From: Trichoplax sp. H2
Lineage: Eukaryota > Placozoa > Uniplacotomia > Trichoplacea
DNA length: 64,000 nucleotides
Reading direction: 5' to 3'
Assembly: GCA_003344405.1 (NCBI GenBank)
Contig: NOWV01000016.1
Span: 806,001-870,000 of the forward strand
Part shown: one piece after another, positions 13,630-26,507 of the stretch
Position numbering within the stretch: the first letter of the stretch is position 1
Layout: each line of letters begins with the position of its first letter
Notes under the pieces: generated by a model
Told to the model about the DNA's origin: nothing
The model's database searches: none
The model's input: the letters and a program-made list of their open reading frames with translations, nothing else
Made by a program: the position numbers and the translations under genes

Positions 13630-14814
13630 ACAACATCATTGTACATGTCCAACTGCTCTACAGTATCAGACTAAGCTGCAACCTCACAAATCGAAGCAGC
13701 AAATGCAATCAAAATAACCCACTGGTATGGACTCAGATGGGAATAGAGGGTTTTACAGACTGCTGCTCTTGACAAACATCTTGATTGGACGTGTAGTGAT
13801 GCACCCATAGTTGATTCTAAGGATGCCTATATACAGTAGGATGCAGTTAGGCTACTCTGAATAGCTATTATCTTGAAGTTAATATCACATGATTGCTAAC
13901 TACTATATTAGAAATGGGTGATGACTAATTATGGTACAAGATTGATGTGGCTAGAAACACTGCAGTCGTTAAAATGCCTTTCGGAGAAAGGGGCTAGACG
14001 TTCATAGAAGAGTAGTGACATCTTCAGTAGAACGATTTGGATTGTAGAAGGTAATGATGTACTACTACAGTATTTGAGGATAGTATTTTGTTGGATGACT
14101 CATGTCTGATTATAGATTAATCAAGTTGTCATAAATGGATTGAACGAAATGCAGATAACCACTGCACAGATGAACTCAAGGGAGAAGAGACTTCACTTCG
14201 CTTGGAGCTCGGAATACGTCCGATTTAAGATTAGATTCTTGTAGTCATTAATTATTGCTCTACTACTCCTAAAACCTTGTAATAAAATCCTTTTAGAAAT
14301 ACTATTTGACTAAGATAGTTATTGTGAGACACTTTTAGTACAGGACTATACGTTAGACAGTATTGATTTGCAGAACAATGACGATGAACAGTAGTCGAAG
14401 AGTCTAAAAATCAATATCCTCACCAATGTCTACAGTGATCATGACTACTCTAGTACTCTGTATTATTATTTTCAGTCTCTTGTAAAAACTGTCACCTCAT
14501 CCATTGGAGCAGCAAGTGAAATGGAGTCAGCCATTGATATGGGCGGATGCGAACAAAGATTTGATGTAGAGTCCTTAACTAAATGCAGTGTCTAGTGTAC
14601 ATACATTGGTGAGAGATAACTTTTAGTAAGGGACGAGATAGTAAAATAGGTTAGCACAAGTGACAAGGCTATGAAGCCGGTCCCCCAAAATATTCATTAC
14701 TCTTGCCATGAATTGAAAAATTAGAATTGCATGCTATTGCATACTAGTCTGTATAAACGTTAGCCTGCAAACAAAATGAGCTGATGATGATCTATCAGGT
14801 GCTGCTCTACCGTA

Positions 14815-15610
14815 TTTGCAATCAAAGGTGACAGCCTAATTTTGCTAATCTTTCTGTATGCCATTTCTAATAAGTGCTAAGTTGATTACCTCTAAACTCT
14901 AGCTGAAATACGAGGGTAGATTGTAAGTTTCTTCAAGATATTTACAAGCAAATCAGCTACGATCGGGTTACTGCCATATTGCTTGGCATACGCAGTCACA
15001 ATTCGGTGCTAGAAAGCAGTCAGTCTATAGTCTTGAGGTATCCGCTTGAGTATTAGTATAGCAAGACAAGAATGATACACTGTGTCGTACAGTGTTCAGT
15101 AGTTTGGTAGGTGAAGTCTGCTGCCAGTCCACGAGTGAGAACGCTAGCTGAGCCTGCAAGCATCATTTTTGCACCCAGTTCCTATTCAGATCCCTTAAAA
15201 TCGGCAGTATTAAAGATTGATAGTTGTATAAAAGCAGAAGGAATTCAAGTACTTGTGGATTACCACTTTGGTATCCCATTGAACGTTATTACCTAGTCAG
15301 CCAAGAGAGAAATGTAAAACAACCTGGCATATTTCAAATGAGCTCCTTTTAATACTCGTTGTGCAGCTAGCCTAATGTCCAAACTACGTATGATATTGCC
15401 TCCACAATTCAAGCATTTGAAATTATATCCTTATCAGCCATTGCTCGAATTAAGGTATAGTAATCAGGTTATCGTAGATTCTTATTTTGAACCGCTTTCA
15501 AATGATCTGCAGTGACTGTCGGTCTTCTTGATCAAAGGTAATAATACCCACAACTCCAGCAAACTTGTCTAGCGCTTTGCTCATCCAGACTACATTGCTG
15601 TACAGTAGTT
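14815..15610 (-). pseudogene. Broken armadillo-repeat gene, ARMC6-like
   Basis: Minus-strand fragments in the expected order resemble ARMC6 but are broken. At about 15600-15520: ALDKFAGVVGIITFDQEDR, compare an ALRVMTFDDDIR-type armadillo helix. At 15500-15430: KAVQNKNLR, an in-frame TAA, then PDYYTLIRAMADKDIISNA. A one-base frame change follows, then LNCGGNIIRSLDIRLAAQRV (15430-15350). At 15250-15110: FIQLSIFNTADFKGSE, an in-frame TAG, then ELGAKMMLAGSASVL. At 15005-14895: RIVTAYAKQYGSNPIVADLL. At 14858-14822: ERLAKLGCHL followed by TGA, compare the ALRDLGCHV-type end of ARMC6. Several stops and at least one frameshift argue against a working gene. The family match is by eye, and a different armadillo protein is possible. 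Confidence 0.5.
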
Positions 15611-16050
15611 TACAATAAGGCGTTATTTATAATTATAATATAATTATGATTATGAATAATATTATGTCATGTAGAAAACAAGATATCCTTGATCAGTCAT
15701 TACTCAAATTGAAGGGTATAGCAAATCAGTCGTTGTTTCAATATTTATTAGTCATCCAACTTGCTTTCTAGAATGACTTTTTGATCATTTCATCTTACGT
15801 AATTGTAACGACTGCTTTACTGCTGGATATTAATACGAACTAGTCAAGTACTCTAGCAGATCATAAGAAATTACATTTAGTAGTATTTAAGGATCTCATA
15901 TTTCTTTTTATCATTACTCGGCTTAAGGTATGTAATCAAGTCGCTGTTTCAATTGTTTACTCGCGAACAATGATCCATAATGATTTTCGATCATCTTGAT
16001 CCAATGTTACTGTATCGTTTATCAACTGCCGCAAAGTGCAAATCAGTTAA
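15415..16050. repeat. Three diverged copies of one segment, about 240-base spacing
   Basis: On the minus strand three segments (about 15550-15425, 15800-15680 and 16040-15890) share the order GATCAAGA.GA.CGA.AGTCA, then CTGATT..TATACC.T.AATT.GAG.AATG, then GATAAGGATAT or similar. The first coincides with the ARMC6-like fragment reading FDQEDRQSL; the third reads LDQDDRKSL; the middle is more damaged (DEMIKKSF, with a stop before it). The simplest reading is duplication of one armadillo exon followed by decay. Confidence 0.45.
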
Positions 16051-16507
16051 TTGCTATAGCTGCCTACTTGCTTCAATCTGTTATACTATTTTCACTATGT
16101 CTATTAGCAGTCAGTACGAATCGCTTGCTAGCCACTGCCTTGTTGGCTGCACGACAAGATGAACTATAGTTACAACTGTCTACAGCTCTTACAGTAAAAA
16201 AGAAAAACTCCTTTTTAACATCGAATTAGCTGATTTGTTGTTTCATGCTTGAGTATTCGCATACTACAACTTCAAGTGCCTGATTACTTCTAGACAGTGC
16301 ATCATCTTTATAAACTATAATACTAATTTTGCTAGAGATGAAACTACGGTAGCCGTATAGTCCAGCATTGTATTAAATTACAACATACTGTACATCTCCG
16401 TAGGATAGACATAATTTATTTTGTATGCTTTGGCTTTGCTTAACAGTGCAACCTGTTTCTATATTAAGTCATTTCTATCCTTGATCTAATGGTATTAACC
16501 ATGGCAG

Positions 16508-18020
16508 GAATAAAGAACGCCAGGTATGCCACCTATGCAAGTCATCCAGGAAGTACTATTGCTACGAATGCAATGTTATGTTAGGATTAACTCCGGATCA
16601 AATACCGAATGTAACTTTACCTGTACATATCGACATGTTAGTTCACTAAGAATATTCTATTAAAACACAGTAAAATTGAAAATCGCACTAATTTGCAATT
16701 ATTGTGAACTGGTATAAGGTTAAAAAACTCTTTTCGTTGTTTTAATAACACTATTGATAGCATTAAACATTATGCTGAAAAAGCTTCCAAGAGTACAACA
16801 TCACATGCTCGGATATTTGCTCCTCAATCAACATCAATATATCATTATCCGGTTGGTTTGAATTAGGATACAATGACTATAAAATTGCATCATTGAATAT
16901 AGTGCATGTATATTACTATAATGATTGTATTCTGTTTAAATATTAATTCCGACAGAATATGCCCTCCGTGAAAAATAAAAGTAAAGTAAGTTCTTTCTAT
17001 GATGAATGTCCTTACATGCCAAAATTTCCACCTTTTATAGTTTATACTCATAAATTGTTTCCATAATGTTTAGGCTATCCTGGTATATCCATGTAAGGTA
17101 AAGCGTACTACTCTATATGTATTATCTAGAACTTATTCCAATCTAATTTCGATAATATAATTATATTCATTAGTACTTGTGAATTGTGATGTAATAAAAT
17201 TTTGTATTTAGGATTCTTGTACCATTGAGGCATTGTCCTCTAAAATTAGCCATGGGCAACTCGATCAAGTGATTTTTATTGATAGTACCTGGAATCAAGC
17301 GACATCTATTTTTCAAGTAAATGAAAATTTGGGGACTAATTACGTAACCGTTTTCAGCTTTAAGCTACATGTCGTAATGAATGTAAAATTATTCGATACT
17401 CAACAAACTAAAATAATACGGTATGCTCCCACTTAGAAAGTCTTACATTGCAAATACTTATAATTTAATCTCAATCCATTCCAGAATGAAATGTTTTCAG
17501 ATATACAAAAAGTCCAACTTTCTACTGCTGAAACCTGTTACTGGAGGTAATGTCATACAAGTTGTAAATTCCATTATCTTATCGTGCGAAATACTAATAT
17601 TCTACAATTATCGATGGAAAATTTTGCAATATATATATGGGGCAAAGGCTACGAACTTGAACTATTTTCTATGATTGGAAATTATATTTCAATTAAATTT
17701 GAAGTATTTTATCTTTAGACCACAAGTGAAACAACCATCGACATATTTAGCGACGATAGAGGCTATATACTATTTTTGTGTGGAGTATCACAAGTACATT
17801 TTGAAAAGGTGAGTTGATGCACAAGCTGATAAAACTATGCAACTGTACTAGACTATTTTATCGTAAAATGGTGGTCTTAAACTTAAAATCGTGTTTCTAT
17901 ATATCTTTCTCTAGAGAATACCATGGAGAGTATGATAACCTATTGTACATGTATATTTTTCAGTATAATCTTGTACAAGAGAGCACGAAGCAACATTATC
18001 TTGATCATGAAAAGCAATAA
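16508..18020 (+). CDS. DTWD1: tRNA-uridine aminocarboxypropyltransferase (DTW domain protein 1)
   Basis: Adds an acp group to a D-loop uridine of tRNA (position 20 in human DTWD1). Eight exons fit with matching phases: 16508-16636, 16761-16851, 16956-16985, 17074-17097, 17212-17316, 17485-17546, 17719-17808, 17915-18020. They give 211 residues of a protein of about 300 in human; two exons are only 30 and 24 bases. Exon 1 here has the paired-cysteine start (CHLCKSSRKYYCYEC) and IPNVTLPVHIDIIKH. Later come AILVYPCKDS, the family signature VIFIDSTWNQ (DTW-type motif), ETCYWR, TYLATIEAIYYF and EYHGEYDNLL. The true start was not found: no in-frame ATG lies near 16508, so a first exon is missing. 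An ATGAAACTACG|GT candidate near 16340 would fit the phase but is unproven. Confidence 0.88.
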
Positions 18021-18648
18021 AAATTATTTGATTTAAAAACATTCTTCCATGTCTTTTACTTTATCTATATTTAAACATGCCTGTAAATTTTGATTCTGTA
18101 AGATAATTAAATATGCGGATAAATATGAAGATCCTGAAGCCTCTTTCTATTTTAATGTAATTACGGTACAACGGTTTTCTTAAAATTACTACAATAACAC
18201 CTCTAAAATAACAATCTATCGTGATATTTATTCGAAATCGCATACACACTCAATTACTCTTATTATGATTTAAGTTGTTTTTATTCATATTTCAAACCTA
18301 TTATAAGATTATGCTCTTGTCTGTTTAACTGTTAATTTCAATATATAACTGTAATCAATAAAGATTTTTAACTGCTATCTTGTCACTAAATAGTGTAACA
18401 GAGTTTAATATAGAATTGTTGCTAACTATTTTTATCGTTCTTAACAATCATAATTGAATTATTGCTATTCTATAGATACGCCTATATCTTGAAACTTTTA
18501 ATAGCTCCAAGCAGATATCTCTTATTAGAATTGAATTTATATTACGCAGAACGACAAGCACACTTTACTCTTGCAAAATAGCGCGTAGCAGTGATATAGC
18601 ATTTTTCGTTAATGAATACGTTTGACCTCCTTATCAGACACTATCCAG
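18021..18648. other. Intergenic region between convergent genes
   Basis: AT-rich 3' flank shared by DTWD1 and the repeat protein gene. Nothing else is recognised. Confidence 0.5.
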
Positions 18649-21263
18649 TTATGCGAATACCATTCGAGTCATTTTATTCTGTGCGGCTTTTTCGTGCGCT
18701 TCAATTTTTTGAGCCATGGCAAATAATTTGTTATAGTATTCTCTTACTATTTCTTTTACTTTTGCCCCACCTGCTCTTTTCATGTTATTTTCGTAAGCTT
18801 GAATCTTGTCAACCAAAGCCAAAATTTTCCTGTATTGCTCTTTTACTGCTTCCTTCACTTTTTCTTCTTTGTTTTGTGAGCCTACTCCGTGAGCTATAAT
18901 TTTCTTAGCCAAGGCAATTCTATTATTATAGAATTCCTTTTCCATCTCTTCCTCTTTTGCTCTATCTTCTCTGCTCTGCATATTTTCTTCATGAGATTTA
19001 ATTTCTTTAGCCACATCAAATAATTTTTTGCAGTAGTTCTCTGTCATTTCTTTTTTTTTAGTCATATCTTCTCCGCTCTGCTTACTATTTTCAGAAGCTT
19101 TAATTTCGTTAACCAAAGCAAGACAATTTTTGTAGTGTTCCTGTAGTATTTTTTTTGCTACATGATATCTATTCTGCGCGTTTATTCCACGATTTTTAAT
19201 TTTATGAGCTAAGTCAAATTTTTTTCTGTAGTGTTCCTTTATCATGTCCCTTATATTTGCCGTATCTTCTCTACTCTGTGTGTCTTTCTCGCGGGCTTTA
19301 AGTTTCTGATCCTTGTTAAATAATTCTTTGTGGTATTTCTTCACCATTTCTTTTCCATTTGCAGTATTTTCTCTGCTATTTCTGATGTTTCCAGAAATAA
19401 CATCAATCATGGATATATCGGCTCTACAATATGGTGCAGAATGATTATGATTTAGTCCATAGAATTAAAATGAAGCAGCGTTTTTACTCGAATATCTGGA
19501 TTTCCATTGACTTGCAATGAATTAAATACAGACTTCAACAAGCTATATAACAAAAGATAGCCACTTTATCCGGTTTGTATAAATCTTAATTCTACTAGAT
19601 AAATACAAGATATAAGAGAATCTACCACCATTTAAATTTTGAAAGTGCAGTTTTTTCCATCTTACCCGACTGGATCAGTAGCTACAAGGCTATCTATCAT
19701 ATTTCCGGCATTCGGCATTAGTGGAAGCTTATTTTTCCGGTTATGATCATTATCATCGTCATCGTCATCATCTTTATCGCTATTAAATTAAGACATGTAG
19801 GTTTAAGGCTGATTTAACTGTCCATGGTATTAAAAAATATACGTAATACTCTTTAATGAATGATTTAGAAGGTGTAGTTTACTATATTCATAAATGATTA
19901 ATGGATTAAGAGAATTTTGAGAAAATTCTTTCTCGCAATTAATGACATTATATCAGTTATCAGAAATTTACGAAATTAGGCACTTTGCAAAATGCCTGAA
20001 ATCCGAAGCTAGAAAGTCATCAATTCAACTACCGAACACAGATTAGTAATCTTACGGTGATTTTACTATCTATGGTCAAGATACATCAAATTCCTAATTG
20101 TATCATCTACACTCTATCATTTCTTACATACATACTACAAGTCTGAACAGTTATATAAGGTTTGGCATGCGCATGCAAATGATATTCTGCTGATATTACT
20201 TTTCCTGTTACTTTCATTTACTCATCTAATTGATTACATCAGAAACGACATATACGAATCGTTAACAAATCCAATATAATAAATACGGATAAATATTATG
20301 ACGAAATCTGTTTTTCCCCTACTGCCAATATTTATGGCTTATTGTGTCATTTTATGCGCAAGAAAGTTAGAAATTGGTATAGAATTACGAATAGATGTCG
20401 TTATACATAACCTATTGTTTCATCTATGTTACATTGTTAATAAATTTAATGTAGCGATGCTACGAAGTAATTTAGTTAATAGCTTAGTTAATTAAGTTAG
20501 CAAATTTGGCATTTCGATAGAATCATTTTTTTATCTATATGAATTATTTTAAATGCGTGTATTGCGTACAGTATATACTGCATAATTTAGAAATTTGACA
20601 GAGAATTACAAAACATACTGGGCATCTTTATGGACAATTTTTTCTAATATATTTTATGTACTTTATTAATTTGATATTATAGTACTGCTAAATAGTTTTA
20701 TTAGCTGTAAATTCTTTTTTCTTATTATTATGAGCTTCCTACAGTTTAAAAATATCGGTAAAATAGATCATAGTCTCCATAGTTTCAGGAAACTTTTTCC
20801 TAGTTGCTTTGACTATAACTTATTCTGCATAGTTAACAAATGTAGCATATTAATACTGATAGATATCATAAAGAAATGATCTCTATGATTGTAGAAACAC
20901 TTCTGTTTGTTACTAATTATTTTTGGGGCAAATTTTCCATTCATTTACATACCGTCTTGTAATTTCATCTCTCCTAGTCATTTCTTTTAATGCTTTATCG
21001 ACTAAAGTTTCAAGACTGATGTATTTCGTTGTGGCGGCGCTCGCCAATTCTATGATACGATAGAGGATGTAAAAAATACGACTTCTTAGAAATTTAAATT
21101 ACTTACTTTATCATATTATTTATTGTAAATTAGATATAATTCAGTTTTCATCATAACATTTTACGCTATGATAATCAAAAATGAATAACAAGAACGATTT
21201 TTATCTACCTGCTTGAATGATAGTGATAGCGATCAGTAATGTAGCTAATTTCAGACAGCACAT
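18649..21263 (-). CDS. Secreted helical repeat protein with acidic segment, unrecognised
   Basis: Four exons join in phase: 21263-21209, 21049-20953, 19779-19666 and 19423-18649, giving 346 residues. Exon 1 encodes a signal peptide (MCCLKLATLLIAITIIQA). Exon 2 is a short helical segment (TLVDKALKEMTRRDEITRR). Exon 3 (114 bases, 38 codons) starts with a run of about seven Asp and a Lys/Arg patch. Exon 4 is a run of seven imperfect repeats of about 34 residues, with consensus E..AK.KEM..E.Y.K.LALA.KI.AHE...Q.R; they are strongly charged and predicted helical, probably coiled coil. Exon 3 is symmetric, so skipping it also keeps the frame (308 residues). I know no family with this architecture. 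The joins between exons are inferred; other exons could sit in the 1.2-kb intron. Confidence 0.65.
18660..19385 (-). repeat. Coding tandem repeat, about 102-base units
   Basis: Seven in-frame units of roughly 34 codons within the last exon of the secreted repeat protein. Each has a hydrophobic LALA.KI-like core, an aromatic residue (Y or F) about six residues before it, and a Gln/Ser/Arg tail. Units differ at more than half of positions, so the array is old and maintained as protein. Confidence 0.75.
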
Positions 21264-23977
21264 TTTTTTACCTTCCAACTCTGAACGTTAAGAAAAGAAA
21301 AATGAGATCATCAGTTTTGAAATGTCCTTTTTTATATGGCAAATTAATATAAATTTAATTAATTCCAGTTGAAGTATTGACAAGCTATCGCATTTCTAAA
21401 ATGCACTAGTGTAAATCCTTTATTTTATCAGATGGATACTATATTTAAATAAACTTTTATCAAATTATTAATATTCAATGAAGCTGGAAATAGCCTATCG
21501 AAGAAGTGAACTTTTTAATTGAATTATAAAAGCTGAATTCTAGCTTATAGCAGCCAATCAATAACGCTAAAATAAAGTAACCGTATAATTAGCCAATTGT
21601 CATATCGTGCAATAAACTATCATAATATTGGATTAATCCGATGGGTAGAAGCCTGTGCCTGTCATACTAGATGAATAATTAATGTTGCTTATTTGGCGAT
21701 CATTAATAGGTAAATGAAATGATAATGATCATTCCGGATTAGATTAATAATTTACTCGCTCAAGGGTTTTATTATTGGGCGATAATTAAAGTATTAGCAG
21801 TATTGTTTCCAATTTTAGTTTAGATTACATCTGTTTATAGTAATGGCTCATTTATCTTTATTAAATGAAATTAAAGACATTGCCTATTATTTTATCCCTA
21901 ATAATATCCTATTACCGATACTTTGATCAACATCTAAAGTTGGATCGTCATGATACTCTTTGGTGCCTGCGTCTAATTAATCCTATGACAGTGGGCTTAG
22001 TCACTAGTAATACTATTGCCCAACTACGCCAAGAAATATAGAGCAATGATTGCCATTAAATGATTATTGAAATATCACACCATAGACATGTTGTATAAAA
22101 AGAAAATGCTTATTTACTGAATAATATATTAATTTTCAGTAAGTGCAAGCTACCGAATATCAAATTAGGGAATTAGATATAGGAATAGCCAGAATATTAC
22201 GGTTGTATTAAGAATTATCAGAGTAAGCATAAACAACATGGGAAATAAATTGTGGACTTCAGCTGAGATATTGCTACTGAGCTATTCAGTAATAATATTT
22301 ACTCCTGAATACATATAAATTCTTTCATTGTCTTGAATATAGACTTTTTTGTATTTTTAATCGTGGCTCGATTATCCGAATTATCGCGTCCTATTTTGAA
22401 GATATGTAGTGATGTAAAATGGGAAGCTAGCGTAAATTTATAGTGAAAGTGGCTGTCAAAGCTGTTTATTTAGAATGATTAACAAAGAAATTAACACTAA
22501 ATATAACACTATATGTAGAAATTTAGTTTAGACAGCTGCTGAACATGAAGTAATGATATATTCATTTACGATGTAGATTACTAAGTGGTAGGTTGATTCC
22601 TAGACAGGGAAATGTTTATTTTATGTACTTTGTAGACAAGTGAAAAAAGGTACGATTGATAACTAGGGCGAAGGTAAGTGTTATTGAATACAGGGTAAAA
22701 ATTATTTATTTAACCTAAAGAATATACTGATAAAATATCTATTACATTCACAACAATTTCTATATTCGTACGTTATGGACTTAAGTTGTAGATTTCGAGC
22801 GCAGATATGTAGTAGCTAATATTCACCTCAAAACTGTCACCATGTTTATTGAAATAAAAATATTCCAAATCACTAGATCTAAAAGGCTTCAAGAATATAT
22901 AAAAAATCCGAATTTTTTTCTCAAGTTTACAACATTGTTTTACGTGGTGCTAAAGTAGTTAGAGTTCAAGTAGATTCTAGAATGAAGTCAAAGTTTATAA
23001 ATTAAAAAATTTTTTAAGCTAACGGCTAGGTAGACCAATTAGATGGCAAGAAGAATAACAAAATTATGAGTTCCAAAAGTTAATAGCATTACCTTAAGAT
23101 CTTCTAGCAAATACAGTGCTGTATTAAGACTCAGGTAAATTTATATGAAGGCAGAGCTAATAAATAAAAAATGCTCCAAAATAACCGTTTGTTGAATCGA
23201 TAAGCTGTCATGGAAAGTAACAAAACACTCAATCTCTCAAATTTTACATAGGCGTTTTCGCATCCTTCTATAACTACAAGAATTCGGTTGAGTTTAGTAA
23301 TTAAGGCCGGGTTTTTAGATTAAAAGTACTTCAAACTAATGAATCTGCCAACGGATCTATATGTAAGAAAAGCAATTTTAATGTAGCTCAAGTTAATCTA
23401 ATTATAACTGTCATATTTGTGGATTGCATCAAAAATTTCCAACAGGTCTCGGTAGAATATTTATCTGATAATCCATATCATAAAAGATTGCCATATTAGA
23501 TATGACTAACGCGTATGAGCACAAAAGCTTATAACAGATATAGATTGCTATTATTGTATAACTGAATGAAACAGTGAAATACAAAAGGGAAAGTTGTAGT
23601 AATAAAAATATTTACTACGGTATTTCTCAACACTTAAATTGCAAGGCTGTGGCGGAGTTGCGACAATTATAAATGCTGATCATTCAGGTTTTAACTCTAA
23701 AAGATTATCCTTCTTCGTCTTCAGCTGATGATGACGAAAGCAGCTATTTTATTAAGATTAATTTCATAAAAAATGATTACCTGATGTATATAGTATACTA
23801 TTAAAGGTAATTTTGGTTCATAACCCAACAGATTAATATTGGATGAGTGTAAATACGCGTATCCGTAACTTTAAATCCTGCTAACAACTAAGTCAACGCT
23901 ACCATTATCAAAGATTACATTATAACGATATTTTATAGCTATTTTTTTCATAAATTCCCTACAGGCCTTATGATCGT
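21264..23977. other. Gene-poor region, first part of a long desert
   Basis: No phase-linked exons recognised. The best coding-like item is a 58-codon ATG frame at 21865-22041 (+), starting MKLKTLPIILSLIISYY and ending NTIAQLRQEI. Its hydrophobic start looks like a signal peptide, but no partner exon or homologue is evident. Confidence 0.45.
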
Positions 23978-24682
23978 AATGTACCACTTAAATCCTTATA
24001 CTTCAATGATATCAATTTATCAATATTATTATTATGTTACCATCCTCGGAAAATATTTATTATTACTTCTCTGTCTTAAACTAGCTTAATAGCTGAACAA
24101 CCAAATAGTAATTTAATATCAGGATCTCTCAAATTTCTTCCATGACTTACTATTTTATTTTTCGCCAAGCTAATCAGTCTATATAGATCACGTTCGCTTA
24201 CACGGGTTATGCACACATATGCATATACAATTTCTTGAGTTATTGTATATCATCATAAATTCTCGTAACTTGCTATTGTATATGCGCATAAAATAAAGTA
24301 TCAGTCTTCTGTTATCGCGATTTCTTTTATACATGTTCTTATGATTCAAATTATTGTAGCAGAAACAATCTGAAAATTGATATATGACCTAATAGTAGTG
24401 CAATTCTTAGAGAAATACGAGATATCAAATTCTCATTAAGTTTAAAGATACATGGCACGGTTTACAATTTAGATTTTGTGTAAGCTACTAACTAACTCAA
24501 TAGCCAATCTATTCATAATTTAGTGTCAATTTTCCGTTGACTTCTAGTATAATTTGCTATTTTTTTGCAGAGGAAAAGTATATCTCTAGTGATACTTTGC
24601 TGTACACATAACGTATAATTGCGTAATTTCGATTTAAGTCATATGATATCATAATGCGCGTGAGCTCCCATGATTCTACATC

Positions 24683-24702
24683 NNNNNNNNNNNNNNNNNN
24701 NN
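24683..24702. other. Scaffold gap (20 N)
   Basis: Twenty unresolved bases between the first copies of segments A and B. Confidence 0.99.
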
Positions 24703-25030
24703 GAACTATTAATGCTGGATAGTACAATCTATTTAGTGGATCAAAAATACTATAGTTAACATATATTTTAATTCGGGGAAGGACCAAGCTAGTAATGAGT
24801 GACGAAAATAATTCTTAACAGTATTAATTGATAATCGATTTATTACTGTATATCAGCTCTTGGTTCAATCTTCTAATAGAACAAGTCTTTTTTCTATGAG
24901 CGAATGAAGGATTTCAGCATTAACTCGAATCAAAGCTTTCAAGCCATTCAGCTGATGCAGATATTTGAATAATGTGATGCACAATTGTACACGTAGTAAA
25001 TTCTAGAATTCAATTTATATGGTTCAAGTA

Positions 25031-25050
25031 NNNNNNNNNNNNNNNNNNNN
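25031..25050. other. Scaffold gap (20 N)
   Basis: Twenty unresolved bases between the first copy of segment B and the second copy of segment A. Confidence 0.99.
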
Positions 25051-26507
25051 AATGTACCACTTAAATCCTTATACTTCAATGATATCAATTTATCAATATT
25101 ATTATTATGTTACCATCCTCGGAAAATATTTATTATTACTTCTCTGTCTTAAACTAGCTTAATAGCTGAACAACCAAATAGTAATTTAATATCAGGATCT
25201 CTCAAATTTCTTCCATGACTTACTATTTTATTTTTCGCCAAGCTACTTAGTATTTTATTTTTCGCCAAGCTAATCAGTCTATATAGATCACGTTCGCTTG
25301 CACGGGTTGTGCACACATATGCATATACAATTTCTTGAGTTATTGTATATCATCATAAATTCTCGTAACTTGCTATTGTATATGCGCATAAAATAAAGTA
25401 TCAGTCTTCTGTTATCGCGATTTCTTTTATACATGTTCTTATGATTCAAATTATTGTAGCAGAAACAATCTGAAAATTGATATATGACCTAATAGTAGTG
25501 CAATTCTTAGAGAAATACGAGATATCAAATTCTCATTAAGTTTAAAGATACATGGCACGGTTTACAATTTAGATTTTGTGTAAGCTACTAACTAACTCAA
25601 TCGCCAATCTATTCATAATTTAGTGTCAATTTTCCGTTGACTTCTAGTATAATTTGCTATTTTTTTGCAGAGGAAAAGTATATCTCTAGTGATACTTTGC
25701 TGTACACATAACGTATAATTGCGTAATTTCGATTTAAGTCATATGATATCATAATGCGCGTGAGCTCCCATGATTCTACATCCGGATGTAATAAGGCTAC
25801 TCATAACCAATATTTTTTAGGATTCCTACCATAACGTACTGTTACCTACTGTGACAGAAATAATTTGTTGCTTTAAAATACCGCTGATACACAGTGGTAT
25901 AGTTTAAGAATAATGCAGTAAAGAGCACAGCTAAAGTGCAGATACCCGCTTTCTCACCCTTATGGCGAGTTTTTTGTATGATTCAAAATCGATAAACCCA
26001 AAATTACCTAACTAGAAGTACCGGTATGCATTATGAAATTTGTATGATCAATTCATCGCATAAGCTTTAACTGCTCGACAGATATCCATACGCATGCAAA
26101 TGTTATAATTTGAGCAGAACTATTAATGCTGGATAGTACAATCTATTTAGTGGATCAAAAATACTATAGTTAACATATATTTTAATTCGGGGAAGGACCA
26201 AGCTAGTAATGAGTGACGAAAATAATTCTTAACAGTATTAATTGATAATCGATTTATTACTGTATATCAGCTCTTGGTTCAATCTTCTAAGGCTCATTTT
26301 AGATTGCAGACGGTAATGTATATGTTATATATATATAATAATATAATACACAATAGAACAAGTCTTTTTTCTATGAGCGAATGAAGGATTTCAGCATTAA
26401 CTCGAATCAAAGCTTTCAAGCCATTCAGCTGATGCAGATATTTGAATAATGTGATGCACAATTGTACACGTAGTAAATTCTAGAATTCAATTTATATGGT
26501 TCAAGTA

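Larger units (their letters stand above)
12156..14800. other. Intergenic region upstream of SARDH
   Basis: Contains a GT microsatellite, a candidate exon and a 190-base satellite, each listed separately. Outside these I see no coding sequence. An open frame at 12712-12960 (+) has no recognisable motif and overlaps an equally long frame on the other strand, so it is not called. Confidence 0.5.
23978..26507. repeat. Locus present twice around two scaffold gaps (probable allelic copies)
   Basis: Segment A occurs at 23978-24682 and 25051-25782; segment B at 24703-25030 and 26117-26507. The order is A, gap, B, gap, A, 334 unique bases, B. Copies are almost identical with small differences: 27 extra bases from a local TATTTTATTTTTCGCCAAGC duplication in the second A, 63 extra bases in the second B, and single-base changes such as TAGCCAATCT against TCGCCAATCT. 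The first gap corresponds to the 334 bases joining A and B in the complete copy. This is best explained by two haplotypes placed in series. Confidence 0.85.

Noticed and set aside
18612-18899. 95-codon plus-strand open frame rich in Leu
   Set aside because: Shadow of the Lys/Glu-rich repeat exon on the opposite strand.
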